Positions 34,986 to 44,668 of a DNA stretch of 64,000 nt are shown here, in pieces (the stretch's first letter is position 1; every line of letters begins with the position of its first letter). The DNA comes from Bacteroidales bacterium. GTDB taxonomy: Bacteria; Bacteroidota; Bacteroidia; Bacteroidales; Prolixibacteraceae. The notes beneath the pieces are model-generated. The model was not told where the DNA came from. It ran no database searches and saw only the letters and a program-made list of their open reading frames with translations. The stretch lies in NCBI GenBank assembly GCA_012719495.1, contig JAAYAG010000118.1:1-64000 (forward strand), given 5' to 3'. A program made the translations under genes and the position numbers.

Positions 34986-35411
34986 TCATTTTCTTTGGCT
35001 TATAAAGCGGTCGATCGAGAAGCGTCCACTTCCGGCAAAGATCAAGGCGGTAAATGCAACAAGATACAGAATAGCTAGTTCTTTGGTAGCCAGCGGATCG
35101 TTGGCATGAACCACAAAAGCGGCTATCAGCATGGTGGCAGCCATCGGAATGGCTGCCAGTCGTGTGCCAAGGCCTGCAATAAGCAATATCGCGCCCCCTG
35201 CTTCGGCCGCTGCAGCCAATGCTAACGAAAAACCAGCACTAAACCCGAAAAGTGGAATAAACTGAACCGTAGCACTTGAAAAAAGCATTTCTAACTTTGG
35301 AATCCCATGGGTAAGCATCATTCCTCCAAAAAAAAGCCGGATAAGCAACAAGGCAATATCGGTCGAAAGAGGAGCTTGGTTCACTCTGAATAATTGTTTT
35401 ATCCGATTCAT
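34986..35411 (-). CDS. DoxX family membrane protein
   Basis: 141 aa, four membrane helices, with the DoxX signature ALLLIRLFFGGMMLTHGIPKL near the N-terminus and AAEAGGAILLIAGLGTRLAA in the middle. Family members are small quinone- or redox-linked membrane proteins of poorly defined role. It stands alone, with long flanking gaps. Confidence 0.88.
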   Translation of the reverse strand: MNRIKQLFRVNQAPLSTDIALLLIRLFFGGMMLTHGIPKLEMLFSSATVQFIPLFGFSAGFSLALAAAAEAGGAILLIAGLGTRLAAIPMAATMLIAAFVVHANDPLATKELAILYLVAFTALIFAGSGRFSIDRFISQRK

Positions 35412-35645
35412 ATTCTACGTTTTTAAATGTTATTTAGAATAATACAAAATAAAGAATGCTTTTGTTCTCTTTGCCATGCACAAAGCGCAACATTCCTGTC
35501 TTTTCTGCAATTATTCCGACCGGTTGTGATTTGTTTTTCCGCTATAATGTATATTTCTCTGTTGGGTATAAAACGTAATACAATGGTTTTCGTTGCTTTA
35601 TTTCAGATCGATTAAGTGAAATGTATGTTTCTTAAATTTAATGTG

Positions 35646-36431
35646 TTAATTCTTTTTTGTCGTGAATTCAATTAATTTGTGTTTGCTGATGAATCCTAAT
35701 TTTTCGAGCATGTTTTGTGAGGCAACGTTCTGTATATCGCAGCCACAAATGGCAATACCTTTCTTTTCGGTGCATAACTCTATCATATACTGCATGGTAC
35801 TGCTGGCAATGCCTTTTCGCCGATAAGCTTCATCGACCCAAATCCCTAAATCGTAATAGTTGAATTGAGGGTGGACTTGTGTAAGAAAACCACAGGCTAC
35901 AACCGGAGATTCGTGATTTCCAGCTATAACAATCGACTCATCATCAATGTTTTTGGCTAAAAGCTCTTTGGGCTCAAAAACTTCATCATTTTGGGCTAAA
36001 AGAAAAGGTAAGTCGATTTTGTTTGCAAATCGGTAGGTAAGGTTAGAGTTTTTTCTGTCCGTTCGCCCAGTATGTTCACGAAACAGGCAACCAATGAGTG
36101 AATATGAGAAGTTGTATAATAAACAGCAGTCTAATAGAATAGAGTCGAACGATTTGCACAGAATGCTTTCAATTTTCAATTGTTCAACAATTGTGGCGAA
36201 TAGACGGGTGCGATGGTTTTGATAGGGCAGAAATAGGTAAAATTCAAGTAAAACAGCGTCGTTTGTTGCAATGGCATAACCCAACGGAATATCATTCTCC
36301 TTAATAGTATAACACATTGATTCGTTGATCATAAATTCTAAATAAATGTCTTGGAAACGTGGTAGCGATTCCAGATATTCATAACGCATGGCAGCAATTT
36401 TGTGAAGGCTTGTTTTCGTTAAGTTTGTCAT
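35646..36431 (-). CDS. GNAT-family N-acetyltransferase, possible tandem domains
   Basis: 261 aa. The C-terminal domain (about 120-255) is a regular GNAT fold: VVACGFLTQVH, DLGIWVDEAYRRKGIASSTM (acetyl-CoA loop R-x-x-K-G-I-A) and NVASQNMLEKLGF. The N-terminal about 110 residues (LGYAIATNDAVLLEFYLFLPYQN) look like a second, degenerate acetyltransferase half lacking the loop. Substrate unknown. Confidence 0.78.
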   Translation of the reverse strand: MTNLTKTSLHKIAAMRYEYLESLPRFQDIYLEFMINESMCYTIKENDIPLGYAIATNDAVLLEFYLFLPYQNHRTRLFATIVEQLKIESILCKSFDSILLDCCLLYNFSYSLIGCLFREHTGRTDRKNSNLTYRFANKIDLPFLLAQNDEVFEPKELLAKNIDDESIVIAGNHESPVVACGFLTQVHPQFNYYDLGIWVDEAYRRKGIASSTMQYMIELCTEKKGIAICGCDIQNVASQNMLEKLGFISKHKLIEFTTKKN

Positions 36432-36785
36432 AATTATTCTATGTGTTGTTTTTTCTGAAATACTTGATTTTTCGATCGATAAAACGGCAATAAATATACG
36501 TGATATGATCGTTTTGGGAAAATAGTTCTGTTCTCTTTTCTATTGATTATTTCACCCCTTGCCGTGAATGTCTTTTTTCGGCATTCAATTTTCTTATTTT
36601 ACCGATAAAACCAGGCCGTTGGCATTTTTTTACTTCGTGCTGTAACTTCCCGCTCATACTTTCGTCATACTTTTTAAAAGCAACAACCTGCCCGCTGGGA
36701 GCTTTTTAAGAAAGTTTCGTTGTTGTAAAATCTATAGTCTATACACTGATAAATATTGTATTTGTTTAATAATAAGAATAATACC
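36432..36785. other. Divergent intergenic region between GNAT and DUF2807 genes
   Basis: 354 bp, no gene seen. It holds the divergent promoters. A weak hairpin-like stretch AAAAGC...CCCGCTGGG...GCTTTT lies near 36677-36709; I do not assign it a function. Confidence 0.35.
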
Positions 36786-37508
36786 ATGAAAAAATCATTG
36801 TTTATCGTTACACTTATTTTTGCTTCGGTTGTTGTGGCCGAGGCATCTTCTTTGTTCTGGGGCCAAATTGTAAAGGGGAATGGCAAGGTGACTAAAGAAA
36901 ACCGTTCAGTTAATTCGTTCCAAGGGGTTTCAGCTTCTGCCGGAATTAATGTGTTTTTGTTTGCCGGTGATGAAGAAAAGGTAATTGTTGAAACCGACGA
37001 AAACCTGCAAGATTGCCTGATAACCAAGGTGAAAGGTAATACACTCGAATGTTATTTTGATTGCAATATTCGTAAATCAACGAAAACTAATGTGTATGTT
37101 ACGTATCGTAAAATCAATCATATACATGCTTCGTCAGGATCGAATGTCACAGGCGAAACACCTATAAAAGCCCAGGAACTTGAAATAAAGGCCAATAGCG
37201 CTGCCGATATAAAAGCTGAAGTTTATGCCAATACGATTGAATGTTATGTGGCTAGTGGTGCTGATGTGGAGCTTGACGGGAAAGCCAGTCATTTTAAAGG
37301 GAGAGCTGATTCGGGAGCCGATCTGAAAGCACAAGACCTTACTGCTGAGACTGCGGATGTGAACTCGTCGAGTGGAGCAAATATTCAGATTGCTGTAACA
37401 AAAAGTATTGATGCCGACGCTAGTAGCGGTGGTAATGTTGAGTATTTTGGGAAGCCACAAAACGAAAACGTGCACGAATCGAGTGGAGGAGATGTTCGCC
37501 GCCGGTAA
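36786..37508 (+). CDS. DUF2807 (head-GIN) secreted protein
   Basis: 240 aa from the ATG at 36786. A signal peptide is followed by the DUF2807 auto-transporter-adhesin head (GIN) domain, a right-handed beta-helix made of short repeats: GVSASAGINVFLFAG at the start, then about ten turns with SSGSNV, ASGADVEL, DSGADLKA, SSGANIQI and SSGGNV. Such proteins are common in Bacteroidota, periplasmic or surface, of unknown role. It is monocistronic with its own terminator. The long run of alternate Ser-Gly turns suggests a stacked beta-helix. Confidence 0.9.
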   Translation: MKKSLFIVTLIFASVVVAEASSLFWGQIVKGNGKVTKENRSVNSFQGVSASAGINVFLFAGDEEKVIVETDENLQDCLITKVKGNTLECYFDCNIRKSTKTNVYVTYRKINHIHASSGSNVTGETPIKAQELEIKANSAADIKAEVYANTIECYVASGADVELDGKASHFKGRADSGADLKAQDLTAETADVNSSSGANIQIAVTKSIDADASSGGNVEYFGKPQNENVHESSGGDVRRR

Positions 37509-37517
37509 TAACATAGT

Positions 37518-37543
37518 AAGGGCGATTATTTTCGCCCTTTTTT
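37518..37543 (+). terminator. Terminator of the DUF2807 gene
   Basis: Stem AAGGGCGA / TCGCCCTT (37518-37525 with 37532-37539) and a T-run, 9 bp after the stop codon. Confidence 0.85.
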
Positions 37544-37593
37544 GTTTTTATGCTTAAAAAATATCCAATCAAGAACTCAGGTTGTCGGTCTTC

Positions 37594-38787
37594 TTATTGT
37601 CTGTGGGTACCTCTCGACATGGAGCCATGGCCAATCGTGATATAGTGGAAGTTGCCATGCATGCCGGCATACTTCTTTTCAAATTGAGGCATACCATAAC
37701 TATATCTGACATTCAGGTAGGAATAGTTAGTTTTGGGCATAAATTCTGGCATCTTCTTTGGACCGAATTTCACTTCAATATTGAGGCCAGCAACATACAT
37801 TGTAGAGTATCCTGTAGATAATTCTTTCAATTCGGGAACTTTATCGGTCTGGTCTGTAGTTGCCCTAATGTCACTTAGTCCGATGCCCCCAAAGGGTGAT
37901 ATTTTCAGGTAGTTATTGTTCAGTATGCTGTATCCTAAGGTAATTTCTGGTATGAAAATCCTAACTTTTGAGCCTTTCGTGTAAATTCCCGTAGAGTAGG
38001 TGAGGTCTTTATTTGTTTTATGGTTCCCGTTTAATGCCCTAATCGATAGATCTGCGTTTTTGTAGCCAATGCCAATACCTACGCCAATAGGGAGAAAGTT
38101 GCGGTAGGTGTTGCTCAATTTCCCGGTTAACATTCCGTATCCTGAGAAGAACTCTACCGATGCGCTCCAGTTCTTGGCAATCAACTTGTAACGGATGTGT
38201 TTTTTGATATAATCGTTATAACGTTTTGATTCAGAATTGTTGAGGAAATTATCGGCTTTTTCGTTGATCGAATCTTGAGCATAAGGGTTATTCTTGCTTT
38301 CTATCAGTAACTTATCGAGCGTGAGTGCTGCAATCTCCCGGCATTCTTTGTCTGCATCCGATTCATTGATCAGTTGTTTCAAAAATAATTCATTTTCCAT
38401 CGATGCCCGGTAAAGTCTGGTGTACAGTGAGTCTTGCTTTGGCCAGCTTCTTTGTTTGTAGCGTTCAATTTTTGCTGAATCGAGGTTCTGAAGCGACAAG
38501 CATAATTCATTGTATTCCTGCGTCCAACAAAGGATGAACCAATACTCGGCCAGGAAAAACGAATTGAATTTTTCATCTTCGGCGCTTAGCAGAAAGTCTT
38601 TTATCTCTTTTACTTTCGCTAAATCACCTTTAGAAAACATGTCGAGCAACATCGTTCTAGCTTTGTCAATCATGACCGGTTTTGATTCCTTGTATTGATG
38701 AATTTCCTTCTCGATATTAGCCGATTGGCAAAATGAAACGAACGGGGTAAAAAGGAAAATAATGATGGTTGAAGCTTTTTTGAACAT
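37594..38787 (-). CDS. Outer-membrane-barrel-like protein with helical N-terminal half
   Basis: 397 aa. A signal peptide (VSFCQS) is followed by a charged helical region (about 22-215) and then a beta-strand-rich part (about 215-380) with the glycine-aromatic alternation of an outer-membrane barrel: FFSGYGMLTGKL, GVGIGIGYKNADL and ITLGYSILNNNYLKISPFGGIGL. No family name is recognised. The C-terminus does not end in an aromatic residue. Function unknown. Confidence 0.65.
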   Translation of the reverse strand: MFKKASTIIIFLFTPFVSFCQSANIEKEIHQYKESKPVMIDKARTMLLDMFSKGDLAKVKEIKDFLLSAEDEKFNSFFLAEYWFILCWTQEYNELCLSLQNLDSAKIERYKQRSWPKQDSLYTRLYRASMENELFLKQLINESDADKECREIAALTLDKLLIESKNNPYAQDSINEKADNFLNNSESKRYNDYIKKHIRYKLIAKNWSASVEFFSGYGMLTGKLSNTYRNFLPIGVGIGIGYKNADLSIRALNGNHKTNKDLTYSTGIYTKGSKVRIFIPEITLGYSILNNNYLKISPFGGIGLSDIRATTDQTDKVPELKELSTGYSTMYVAGLNIEVKFGPKKMPEFMPKTNYSYLNVRYSYGMPQFEKKYAGMHGNFHYITIGHGSMSRGTHRQ

Positions 38788-38835
38788 GAAATAAATTCTT
38801 GTTTGTTAATAGTTTGCGTGTTTAATGGTTTGGGT

Positions 38836-39546
38836 TTAGTTTCTCGCCATAGCTTGTTTTTTCAATTCTGCAGGCATTTTCTCGATGGCATAACGCAGGG
38901 ATGTGCGTGGCATGAGGGCTTTGTTTTTCATCACATATACGAAAACATTTGCTTGGTTTGCCTCGCTTGCAGCTTTAAGCATCCATCCGTATCCTTTTTG
39001 AACCAGATCATCGTGGTCGGTTAGCAAAATGTCGGCAATTTCGAAGATATCGGTAAGGAACATTCCCTTTCGGGCAGGGATAATCAGGCTTACGGCTGCG
39101 GCTCTGCGTACCCAGCGATTGTCAGATTTGGCAAAGGTTTTCAGCCGGGAAATATATTCGGGGAAACGTTCTAAAAATCCGCCTACTGTGTGATTGCAAA
39201 GGGAATCGCACGAAGCCCAGTTGTTTACATATTGGCTAATCCAGCGCTCATACACTTCAAAATCAGTGGTTTCATATCTCTTCCGAAGAAAATAAGACCA
39301 GTCGCAGGCAATAAAAGATTCCTCAATGTAGCCCGATTGCCACAAGGTTTCACAATAATCGAATATTTCTTTTTTTGTCTTATTTTCAATAAGTTGATAT
39401 GTTTTTTTAGCGATTTTGCGTACCGTAGGAACCTTCACACCGTAAAATTCTATTTTTTCTTTAAAAAAATTCTGGCTTGTTGATCGGGTTTTTTCATCGG
39501 TGCTGTTCCGTAGTTCAGTTCTAAGTGCTTCAATTATTTCTTTCAT
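38836..39546 (-). CDS. DNA alkylation repair protein (AlkD-like)
   Basis: 236 aa helical HEAT-repeat-like protein. GVKVPTVRKIAKKTYQ near the N-terminus and the repeats DFEVYERWISQYVNNWASCDSL and KSDNRWVRRAAAVSLI show the AlkD family, whose members excise alkylated bases or bind damaged DNA without base flipping. Length matches AlkD (about 235 aa). It is probably in one transcript direction with the following 39-aa gene fragment, but has its own frame. Confidence 0.9.
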   Translation of the reverse strand: MKEIIEALRTELRNSTDEKTRSTSQNFFKEKIEFYGVKVPTVRKIAKKTYQLIENKTKKEIFDYCETLWQSGYIEESFIACDWSYFLRKRYETTDFEVYERWISQYVNNWASCDSLCNHTVGGFLERFPEYISRLKTFAKSDNRWVRRAAAVSLIIPARKGMFLTDIFEIADILLTDHDDLVQKGYGWMLKAASEANQANVFVYVMKNKALMPRTSLRYAIEKMPAELKKQAMARN

Positions 39547-39565
39547 ATATAGTTTTCAACGGTTG

Positions 39566-39685
39566 TTATTGATTTAATTTCAGATGTTTGCGTTGGAAAA
39601 TAAAACCGCCAATCAGAAAATAGATTATGGTCAGGACAAGTATAGCAATTATTTCCGGTAAAATACTTGACAAATCCATGTCCAT
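39566..39685 (-). pseudogene. Possible remnant of an ABC-2 permease C-terminus (39 codons)
   Basis: From the ATG at 39685 a 39-residue frame reads MDMDLSSILPEIIAILVL followed by TIIYFLIGGFIFQRKHLKLN and a stop. A single hydrophobic helix ending in a basic QRKHLK is the usual end of ABC-2-type transporter permeases. The frame stays open upstream but shows no further permease. It might also be a genuine single-pass microprotein. Low confidence. Confidence 0.35.
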
Positions 39686-39782
39686 CACCAGAGTTTTGTG
39701 AGGGCTGAAATTGCATGGGCTGGTGTCATAAATTATTGTATATTAGTTGTATATCTTGAAATGGTGAAGTATCCAACAGAGA

Positions 39783-40142
39783 TCAATTAGTAGACTTTTT
39801 CCCTGACTTGTACAAAAGTACCTCGATTTTTTCGGTTGTGACCATGCAGCCGTAACGCATATTGTCGAGGATAGGAGTTATCGATTCGTAAAACGACAGC
39901 ACCTTTTCTTCTTCGTCAACCACTTCGACAATAACGGGGAGTTTTTCGCTTACTTCCCAAAATTTGCCGGAATAGATAACCGAGCTGGCTCCATAGCCTA
40001 ATATCCCTTTAACCACGGTTGCCCCCGCAATGCCGAATTCTTTTGCTTTGAGGACCAGATACTCGTAAAGCAGTATCTCTTTGTGGCGATCAGTAGTACT
40101 GATGTAAATGCGTAATCGTAACGCAGAATGTTTGTTTTTCAT
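39783..40142 (-). CDS. DUF190 family protein
   Basis: 119 aa from the ATG at 40142 (an upstream extension in frame has no family resemblance). Ferredoxin-like PII-related fold: LRLRIYISTTDRHKEILLYEYLV, then AKEFGIAGATVVKGILGYG, then LPVIVEVVDEEEKV. DUF190 genes are often next to the fluoride channel crcB, but none is present here. Role unknown. Confidence 0.85.
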   Translation of the reverse strand: MKNKHSALRLRIYISTTDRHKEILLYEYLVLKAKEFGIAGATVVKGILGYGASSVIYSGKFWEVSEKLPVIVEVVDEEEKVLSFYESITPILDNMRYGCMVTTEKIEVLLYKSGKKSTN

Positions 40143-40252
40143 GGCGATTTTTCCGAAATTAGATAAACTAAAAATACGCTTAATAAAACAAAAACGAACA
40201 TAATGAATTGAAAAAATAGTATATTCAGGCATTCAACTGAAACAAAAGTTTT

Positions 40253-40711
40253 ATGGAGATTCGATATCAGATTTTTGAAGACGAGAATTTATTGATCCAT
40301 CGATTTATTGGGGAATTTTCTTTGGAAAAATATATCTCATATATGAAAAATATGACCGAAAGTTTTGTTGCCAACTCCATATCGAAAGTGATTGTAGATT
40401 TGAGGAATATGTCGGTAAAAGGCAATCCAACTAAAGAGTCTGATACATTTCTTAAGAATATTGAAAAATTAGCCAACGCAAGGAAGCATCTTGATGAAAA
40501 TGATTTTAAAGGAAAAGAAGTAACCCTTGCTTTTTGGGTGGATAAGCCCGTGCCGACAGTTGTGGCTCAACTTTTCATAAAGAGGCTCTCAAAATCGAAC
40601 TATTTCTATTGTTCTACCGAAGAAAAAATTGTTACTGTTCTTGATTTGCCAGCTGCCTATAAGAATTTAAATCAGTTATCAGATAATCTGGAACATGTAT
40701 TTGAAGGGTAA
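40253..40711 (+). CDS. Small STAS/SpoIIAA-like protein, unknown function
   Basis: 152 aa, no signal. The order of strands and helices (IRYQIFEDENLLIHRFIGEF, a helix, then ISKVIVDLRNMSVKG, a helix, then EVTLAFWVDKPVPT) resembles the SpoIIAA/STAS-like fold, in which the loop after VIVDLRNM would be the functional site; here there is a Ser (MSVKG). No partner kinase is nearby. The assignment is by pattern only. Confidence 0.5.
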   Translation: MEIRYQIFEDENLLIHRFIGEFSLEKYISYMKNMTESFVANSISKVIVDLRNMSVKGNPTKESDTFLKNIEKLANARKHLDENDFKGKEVTLAFWVDKPVPTVVAQLFIKRLSKSNYFYCSTEEKIVTVLDLPAAYKNLNQLSDNLEHVFEG

Positions 40712-40983
40712 GGATCTTTTTATTGAGCTATATTTTAGCCACGAGTTTTAATTTCTTGGTTGTCAGTATCCATCAGGCAGTGGTAACAAGTATTGATTTC
40801 ACCGATAAATAGAATCTGGTAAAGAAGTTGTTGTATTCAATAACGGCTAATTATATATTATGGTGTTACGTTGATTGCCAGAAAGCAATTAGTTGAGAAA
40901 AAATGAAAAGGTTGCAACTTATTATCAAGAATATTGACTTTATTGTATACTCAACATGAATTCAATAATGTGAAAATCAACAA

Positions 40984-41802
40984 ATGAGAACCTTATTTTC
41001 TAATGTAGTCTTGATTATTTTACTGCTTGGCAATGTTAATTCATTGCGTGCCTCCGAACCCGATACCTCGAAATATCCCAAACAGTTACAGGTAAATGCT
41101 GGCTATTATAATCTTGGCTCAATTGATGAAATATACTCGTACAATCTTTATTCAGGATCGGATTTTTGTTATGGGGTGAAATATACCTACGGGAAAAGAC
41201 CGGTTCGGCAAATTATTTCAATCCATTTTTCGACGATTAATCGCCGGCCGCATTCGTTAATACTGGCAGAAAACCTTGTGGCCAGCGATGCCCGTGAACG
41301 GATCTTGAATAGTTTCGTTGCTGATGCCTTTTATACCTGTCAATTTCCAATCGAGTTGAAAGGCGCTGATTATCTTAGGTTTTGGTTTACAGGCACATGG
41401 TTGACCACGTTTAATATTACTTTAAACAGTTATGGAACTCCTGAATTGGTGCAAAGCGGTTTAGCCCCGGGCGCTTTTCTCGAAACCAACTTCAAAAGGC
41501 ACAACTTTCATTGCCAGTTGTCGGTTCCAATAATTTCGTGGACTCTTCGGAACAGTTATTCTCAGTCGATGACACAGAATTTTGAAAAAATCAACACATT
41601 CAATTTTATACGCTCGAACGATCAGTTGCAGTTTCCCAACACTCTTTTAGCGGTGTACAGCAATATTGGATATGTTTTTTCGCTGTCAAGTCGATTTAAT
41701 ATTGAGTGCGAATACGATTTCAGGTATATCTATAATTCTTCGCCACGGAAATTGGAATCGGTTTCGGGAATTTACTCGTTTGGTTTAACCTATAAATTTT
41801 GA
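40984..41802 (+). CDS. Outer-membrane protein of a hydrolase pair (copy A)
   Basis: 272 aa. Signal peptide (cleaved near SLRAS), then strand-turn patterns typical of an 8- to 10-stranded outer-membrane barrel, ending SGIYSFGLTYKF with a terminal Phe. I know no family name. It resembles the second protein at 44.7 kb in length, in the LSVPIISW / IPVNIPLVGF segment and in its position immediately before a lipoprotein hydrolase. The S41 protease gene starts 5 bp after its stop. Confidence 0.65.
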   Translation: MRTLFSNVVLIILLLGNVNSLRASEPDTSKYPKQLQVNAGYYNLGSIDEIYSYNLYSGSDFCYGVKYTYGKRPVRQIISIHFSTINRRPHSLILAENLVASDARERILNSFVADAFYTCQFPIELKGADYLRFWFTGTWLTTFNITLNSYGTPELVQSGLAPGAFLETNFKRHNFHCQLSVPIISWTLRNSYSQSMTQNFEKINTFNFIRSNDQLQFPNTLLAVYSNIGYVFSLSSRFNIECEYDFRYIYNSSPRKLESVSGIYSFGLTYKF

Positions 41803-41807
41803 ATGCG

Positions 41808-42917
41808 ATGAAGAAGAATACATTTTTGTGGATTGCAATTCTTTTATCTCTCGCTGTTTCAAGTTGCGAAGAGTCGCTAATTAAAGAGGAGTTTGAAAAT
41901 ACCCCTGTGGATAATTATAACGCTTTCTGGTTGGAATTCGACCGGTTTTACGGTGCTTTTGAAGCAAAAAATATCAACTGGGATTCCCTCAAAACGGTAT
42001 ATTCAGGAAATTTAACCGACAGTTCAACCGATATGGAATTGTTTACGGCCATGTCGGGTCTTTTAAATGAACTCAACGACGGGCATGCCGATTTGCTAGC
42101 TCCCGGTGTCGGATTTTTCAGGTCGTGGAACCGTAGGAACAAATCCTTTTTTGCTGATAATAAAAGTACCGATAATTCGGGTATCGTGATGATGCAAAAT
42201 ATAATCAGAAGTAACTACCTGAAAAATAAATACAAAGCAGGCGATTATTCCGGGTGGAAATTCTTCTATGGAACGATTACCTATGAAACCCATCGCGTTG
42301 GATATATCTGTATCCCAACATTTGGTAACGACGATTACCCGAACGATTTCATTCAGCAGGCAGTTGATTCATTTAACACGTTGGATGCTGTAATTATCGA
42401 TTTGCGGTTTAACGGAGGTGGTAAAACCGAAGCCTTTGTTACATCGTTAAACAGTTTTTCGTCGGAAAGGAAACTCTATATGAAATCGAAATTCAGAAAT
42501 GGTTCGGGACAATCAGATTTCACTCAGTTAGACGACCATTATACCAATCCACACCCTGATTGCCTTAAGAATAAGCCTGTTGTCATACTGATGAACAGTT
42601 TTTCGGCAAGTTCATCCGATCATTTTATTCTTGGAATGAAATCGCAGTCCAATGTTATTACGGTTGGAGATACCACTTGTGGCGCTTTTTCATCGGTACT
42701 TGAGCGCATTTTGCCCAATGGCTGGAAATTCAGGCTGGGTGCGCAGGTTATATATGGTCCCGACGGGAAATTACTTACCGATGCAAACGGCAACTATTTG
42801 GAAGGTGTTGGCATCGCTCCTGATATTTATATTCAAGATCAGTTTTCTGCAATAAGAAAAGGGAAAGATCTTCCGCTAGAAGTTGCATTGAGAAATTTGG
42901 AAGAAAGAATTCATTAA
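41808..42917 (+). CDS. S41-family peptidase lipoprotein
   Basis: 369 aa from the ATG at 41808. Lipobox AVSSC (Cys about residue 20), then an N-terminal helical domain (about 35-85) and the S41 tail-specific protease domain. Motifs are DAVIIDLRFNGGGKTEAF (the conserved DLRxNxGG) and VVILMNSFSASSSDHF, whose Ser is the expected nucleophile, followed by VGDTTCGAFSSVLE. No PDZ domain is evident. It probably trims proteins in the periplasm or at the outer membrane. It is transcribed with the preceding OMP gene. Confidence 0.82.
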   Translation: MKKNTFLWIAILLSLAVSSCEESLIKEEFENTPVDNYNAFWLEFDRFYGAFEAKNINWDSLKTVYSGNLTDSSTDMELFTAMSGLLNELNDGHADLLAPGVGFFRSWNRRNKSFFADNKSTDNSGIVMMQNIIRSNYLKNKYKAGDYSGWKFFYGTITYETHRVGYICIPTFGNDDYPNDFIQQAVDSFNTLDAVIIDLRFNGGGKTEAFVTSLNSFSSERKLYMKSKFRNGSGQSDFTQLDDHYTNPHPDCLKNKPVVILMNSFSASSSDHFILGMKSQSNVITVGDTTCGAFSSVLERILPNGWKFRLGAQVIYGPDGKLLTDANGNYLEGVGIAPDIYIQDQFSAIRKGKDLPLEVALRNLEERIH

Positions 42918-43028
42918 GATGATGAAAGTGGTAAAACACAATGCAGGCAGTAAAATAAAAAATCAATAAAGACTATATGCTGTACTAATTTTGTTTAGTA
43001 AATTACTTTGCAATTATAAAATTCGATT

Positions 43029-43436
43029 ATGGACAAGCTAACCACCATTAAACAGGCAAATAAACAACTCTTTGAAGTTGGCGATTTGGCGTCTGTTCCT
43101 TCATTTTTTGATGAAAATTATGTGGCTCATGCCGGAGACAAAACCTACAATGGGCATAAATTCATCCTTCAGTTTGTAAAGCAGATCAGAACTGCCATTC
43201 CCGACATAAAGATTCAGAAGTGTGAACTTCTTTCGGATAATAACGACATGCTTACTATCCAAAAAACGTTTACGGGCACCCATCGTTCGCCCTTAAAAGG
43301 GATACCTGCATCGGGGAAAAAAGTGAAGTGGTACGAAATTTCAGTCGTTAAGTTCAATAATGAAAAAATTATTGAAGAATGGTTGGTATCTGATCTTTCA
43401 GCACAATTAATGCTGAAATTGAAGCCCGGGAAATAA
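43029..43436 (+). CDS. SnoaL-like ester cyclase/polyketide-cyclase fold protein
   Basis: 135 aa with the SnoaL/NTF2-like pattern: FFDENYVAHAGDKTYNG, then FVKQIRTAIPDIKIQ, then IQKTFTGTHRSPLKGIPASGK, and the final EISVVKFNNEKIIEEW. Such proteins act as small cyclases or isomerases, or bind ligands; the substrate is not deducible. It lies between the two envelope modules, with long enough gaps to have its own promoter. Confidence 0.85.
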   Translation: MDKLTTIKQANKQLFEVGDLASVPSFFDENYVAHAGDKTYNGHKFILQFVKQIRTAIPDIKIQKCELLSDNNDMLTIQKTFTGTHRSPLKGIPASGKKVKWYEISVVKFNNEKIIEEWLVSDLSAQLMLKLKPGK

Positions 43437-43505
43437 TACAAAGCCTACCAATATCAAAACAGCAACAATAAATTCAACGTAAAAAATATAAAAAGAAATA
43501 AACAC

Positions 43506-44570
43506 ATGAAAACTAAACTATTATCATCTTTTACCATTCTAATTTGTACAGTTTTGGTTACCGTTGCAAATGCACAAACCACTAGCAAATATGACTTTGT
43601 TCCAGGCGAAAAGGTTATTTTTTACGACGATTTCTCGCAAGAAAACGTGGGCGATTTTCCCGTAATGTGGAACACCAACGGAAGTGGCGAAATAGTAACA
43701 TCGGACAAATTCCCAGGGAAATGGCTGCAACTCACCAAACAAGGTTATTTTATCCCCGAAGCATCCGACGATTTTACCGATAACTACACCATTGAATTCG
43801 ATATCGTTTTCCTTAGTAATACTGGCGATAACAATGTTGGCGGTGTGAATTTTTTCCTACTTTCAGCCGAATTGAAAAACCCCATGGGAGGCAGCCAACC
43901 TGGGCAAGCAGGATTCAAAATGCGCCCTGAGTACGAAAACGTCTTTTGGAACAATTGGTCTGAAGCCCGAGAATGGCAAGGCGATGATGGTGGTGTGAAA
44001 TTTACGTTCAATACAAACGAGAAATATCACTTTGCCATTTGGGTACAAAAACAACGGGTCAGGATTTATGCCAACGAAAGTAAAGTTCTCGACGCCCCAA
44101 AAGCCTTACAAGCAGGCTACAAGTACAATGTTTTCAGGACCGAACTTTTTAGTGAAGACTATTCTCCATTGATCTCTAACTTCAGAATTGCCGCCGGGAT
44201 ACCCGATTTGCGCAACAAACTAATTACCGAAGGCAAACTGGTTAGCTACGGAATTTATTTCGATGTAAATAAGGATATGGTTAAGCCCGAATCGTTTGCA
44301 ACCCTTAAAGACATAGCCCAGGTGCTGAGCGAAAACCCAACACTACGCATAAAAGTGATTGGCCATACCGATGCCGATGGCGACAATGCCGCCAACCTCG
44401 ACCTTTCGAAACGCAGGGCAGCCTCGGTAAAAGACTATTTGGTGAAAAACTTTAATGCCGATGCGGCAAGGATTGAAACCGATGGAAAAGGAGAAACCGA
44501 ACCCGTAGCCGACAACAATACAAGCGTTAACAAAGCCAAAAACCGTAGGGTCGAATTCGTTAAACTGTAA
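43506..44570 (+). CDS. OmpA-family peptidoglycan-binding outer-membrane protein
   Basis: 354 aa. A signal peptide precedes a concanavalin-like domain (about 30-225: FSQENVGDFPVMWNTNGSGE, FTDNYTIEFDIVF) and a C-terminal OmpA domain (about 235-354) with YGIYFDVNKDMVKPESFATL, VIGHTDADGDNAANLDLSKRR and the final KNRRVEF. The OmpA domain anchors to the peptidoglycan meso-DAP through the Asp in TDADGD and the Arg in SKRR. The N-terminal domain lies where other OmpA proteins have a barrel, so it is probably a periplasmic or surface-linked sugar-binding anchor. Confidence 0.85.
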   Translation: MKTKLLSSFTILICTVLVTVANAQTTSKYDFVPGEKVIFYDDFSQENVGDFPVMWNTNGSGEIVTSDKFPGKWLQLTKQGYFIPEASDDFTDNYTIEFDIVFLSNTGDNNVGGVNFFLLSAELKNPMGGSQPGQAGFKMRPEYENVFWNNWSEAREWQGDDGGVKFTFNTNEKYHFAIWVQKQRVRIYANESKVLDAPKALQAGYKYNVFRTELFSEDYSPLISNFRIAAGIPDLRNKLITEGKLVSYGIYFDVNKDMVKPESFATLKDIAQVLSENPTLRIKVIGHTDADGDNAANLDLSKRRAASVKDYLVKNFNADAARIETDGKGETEPVADNNTSVNKAKNRRVEFVKL

Positions 44571-44668
44571 TAATACCTTGTTTATAGGTAGATATAAAAT
44601 CATTTTTAGGGCAGAGTCTGTATTTCTTCCCCGTAAACCTATTCGTTAAACAGTACTTAAAAATAACC

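Noticed and set aside
36677-36709. Terminator or riboswitch in the GNAT/DUF2807 gap
   Set aside because: Pairing is imperfect and no T-run or conserved aptamer motif is visible.
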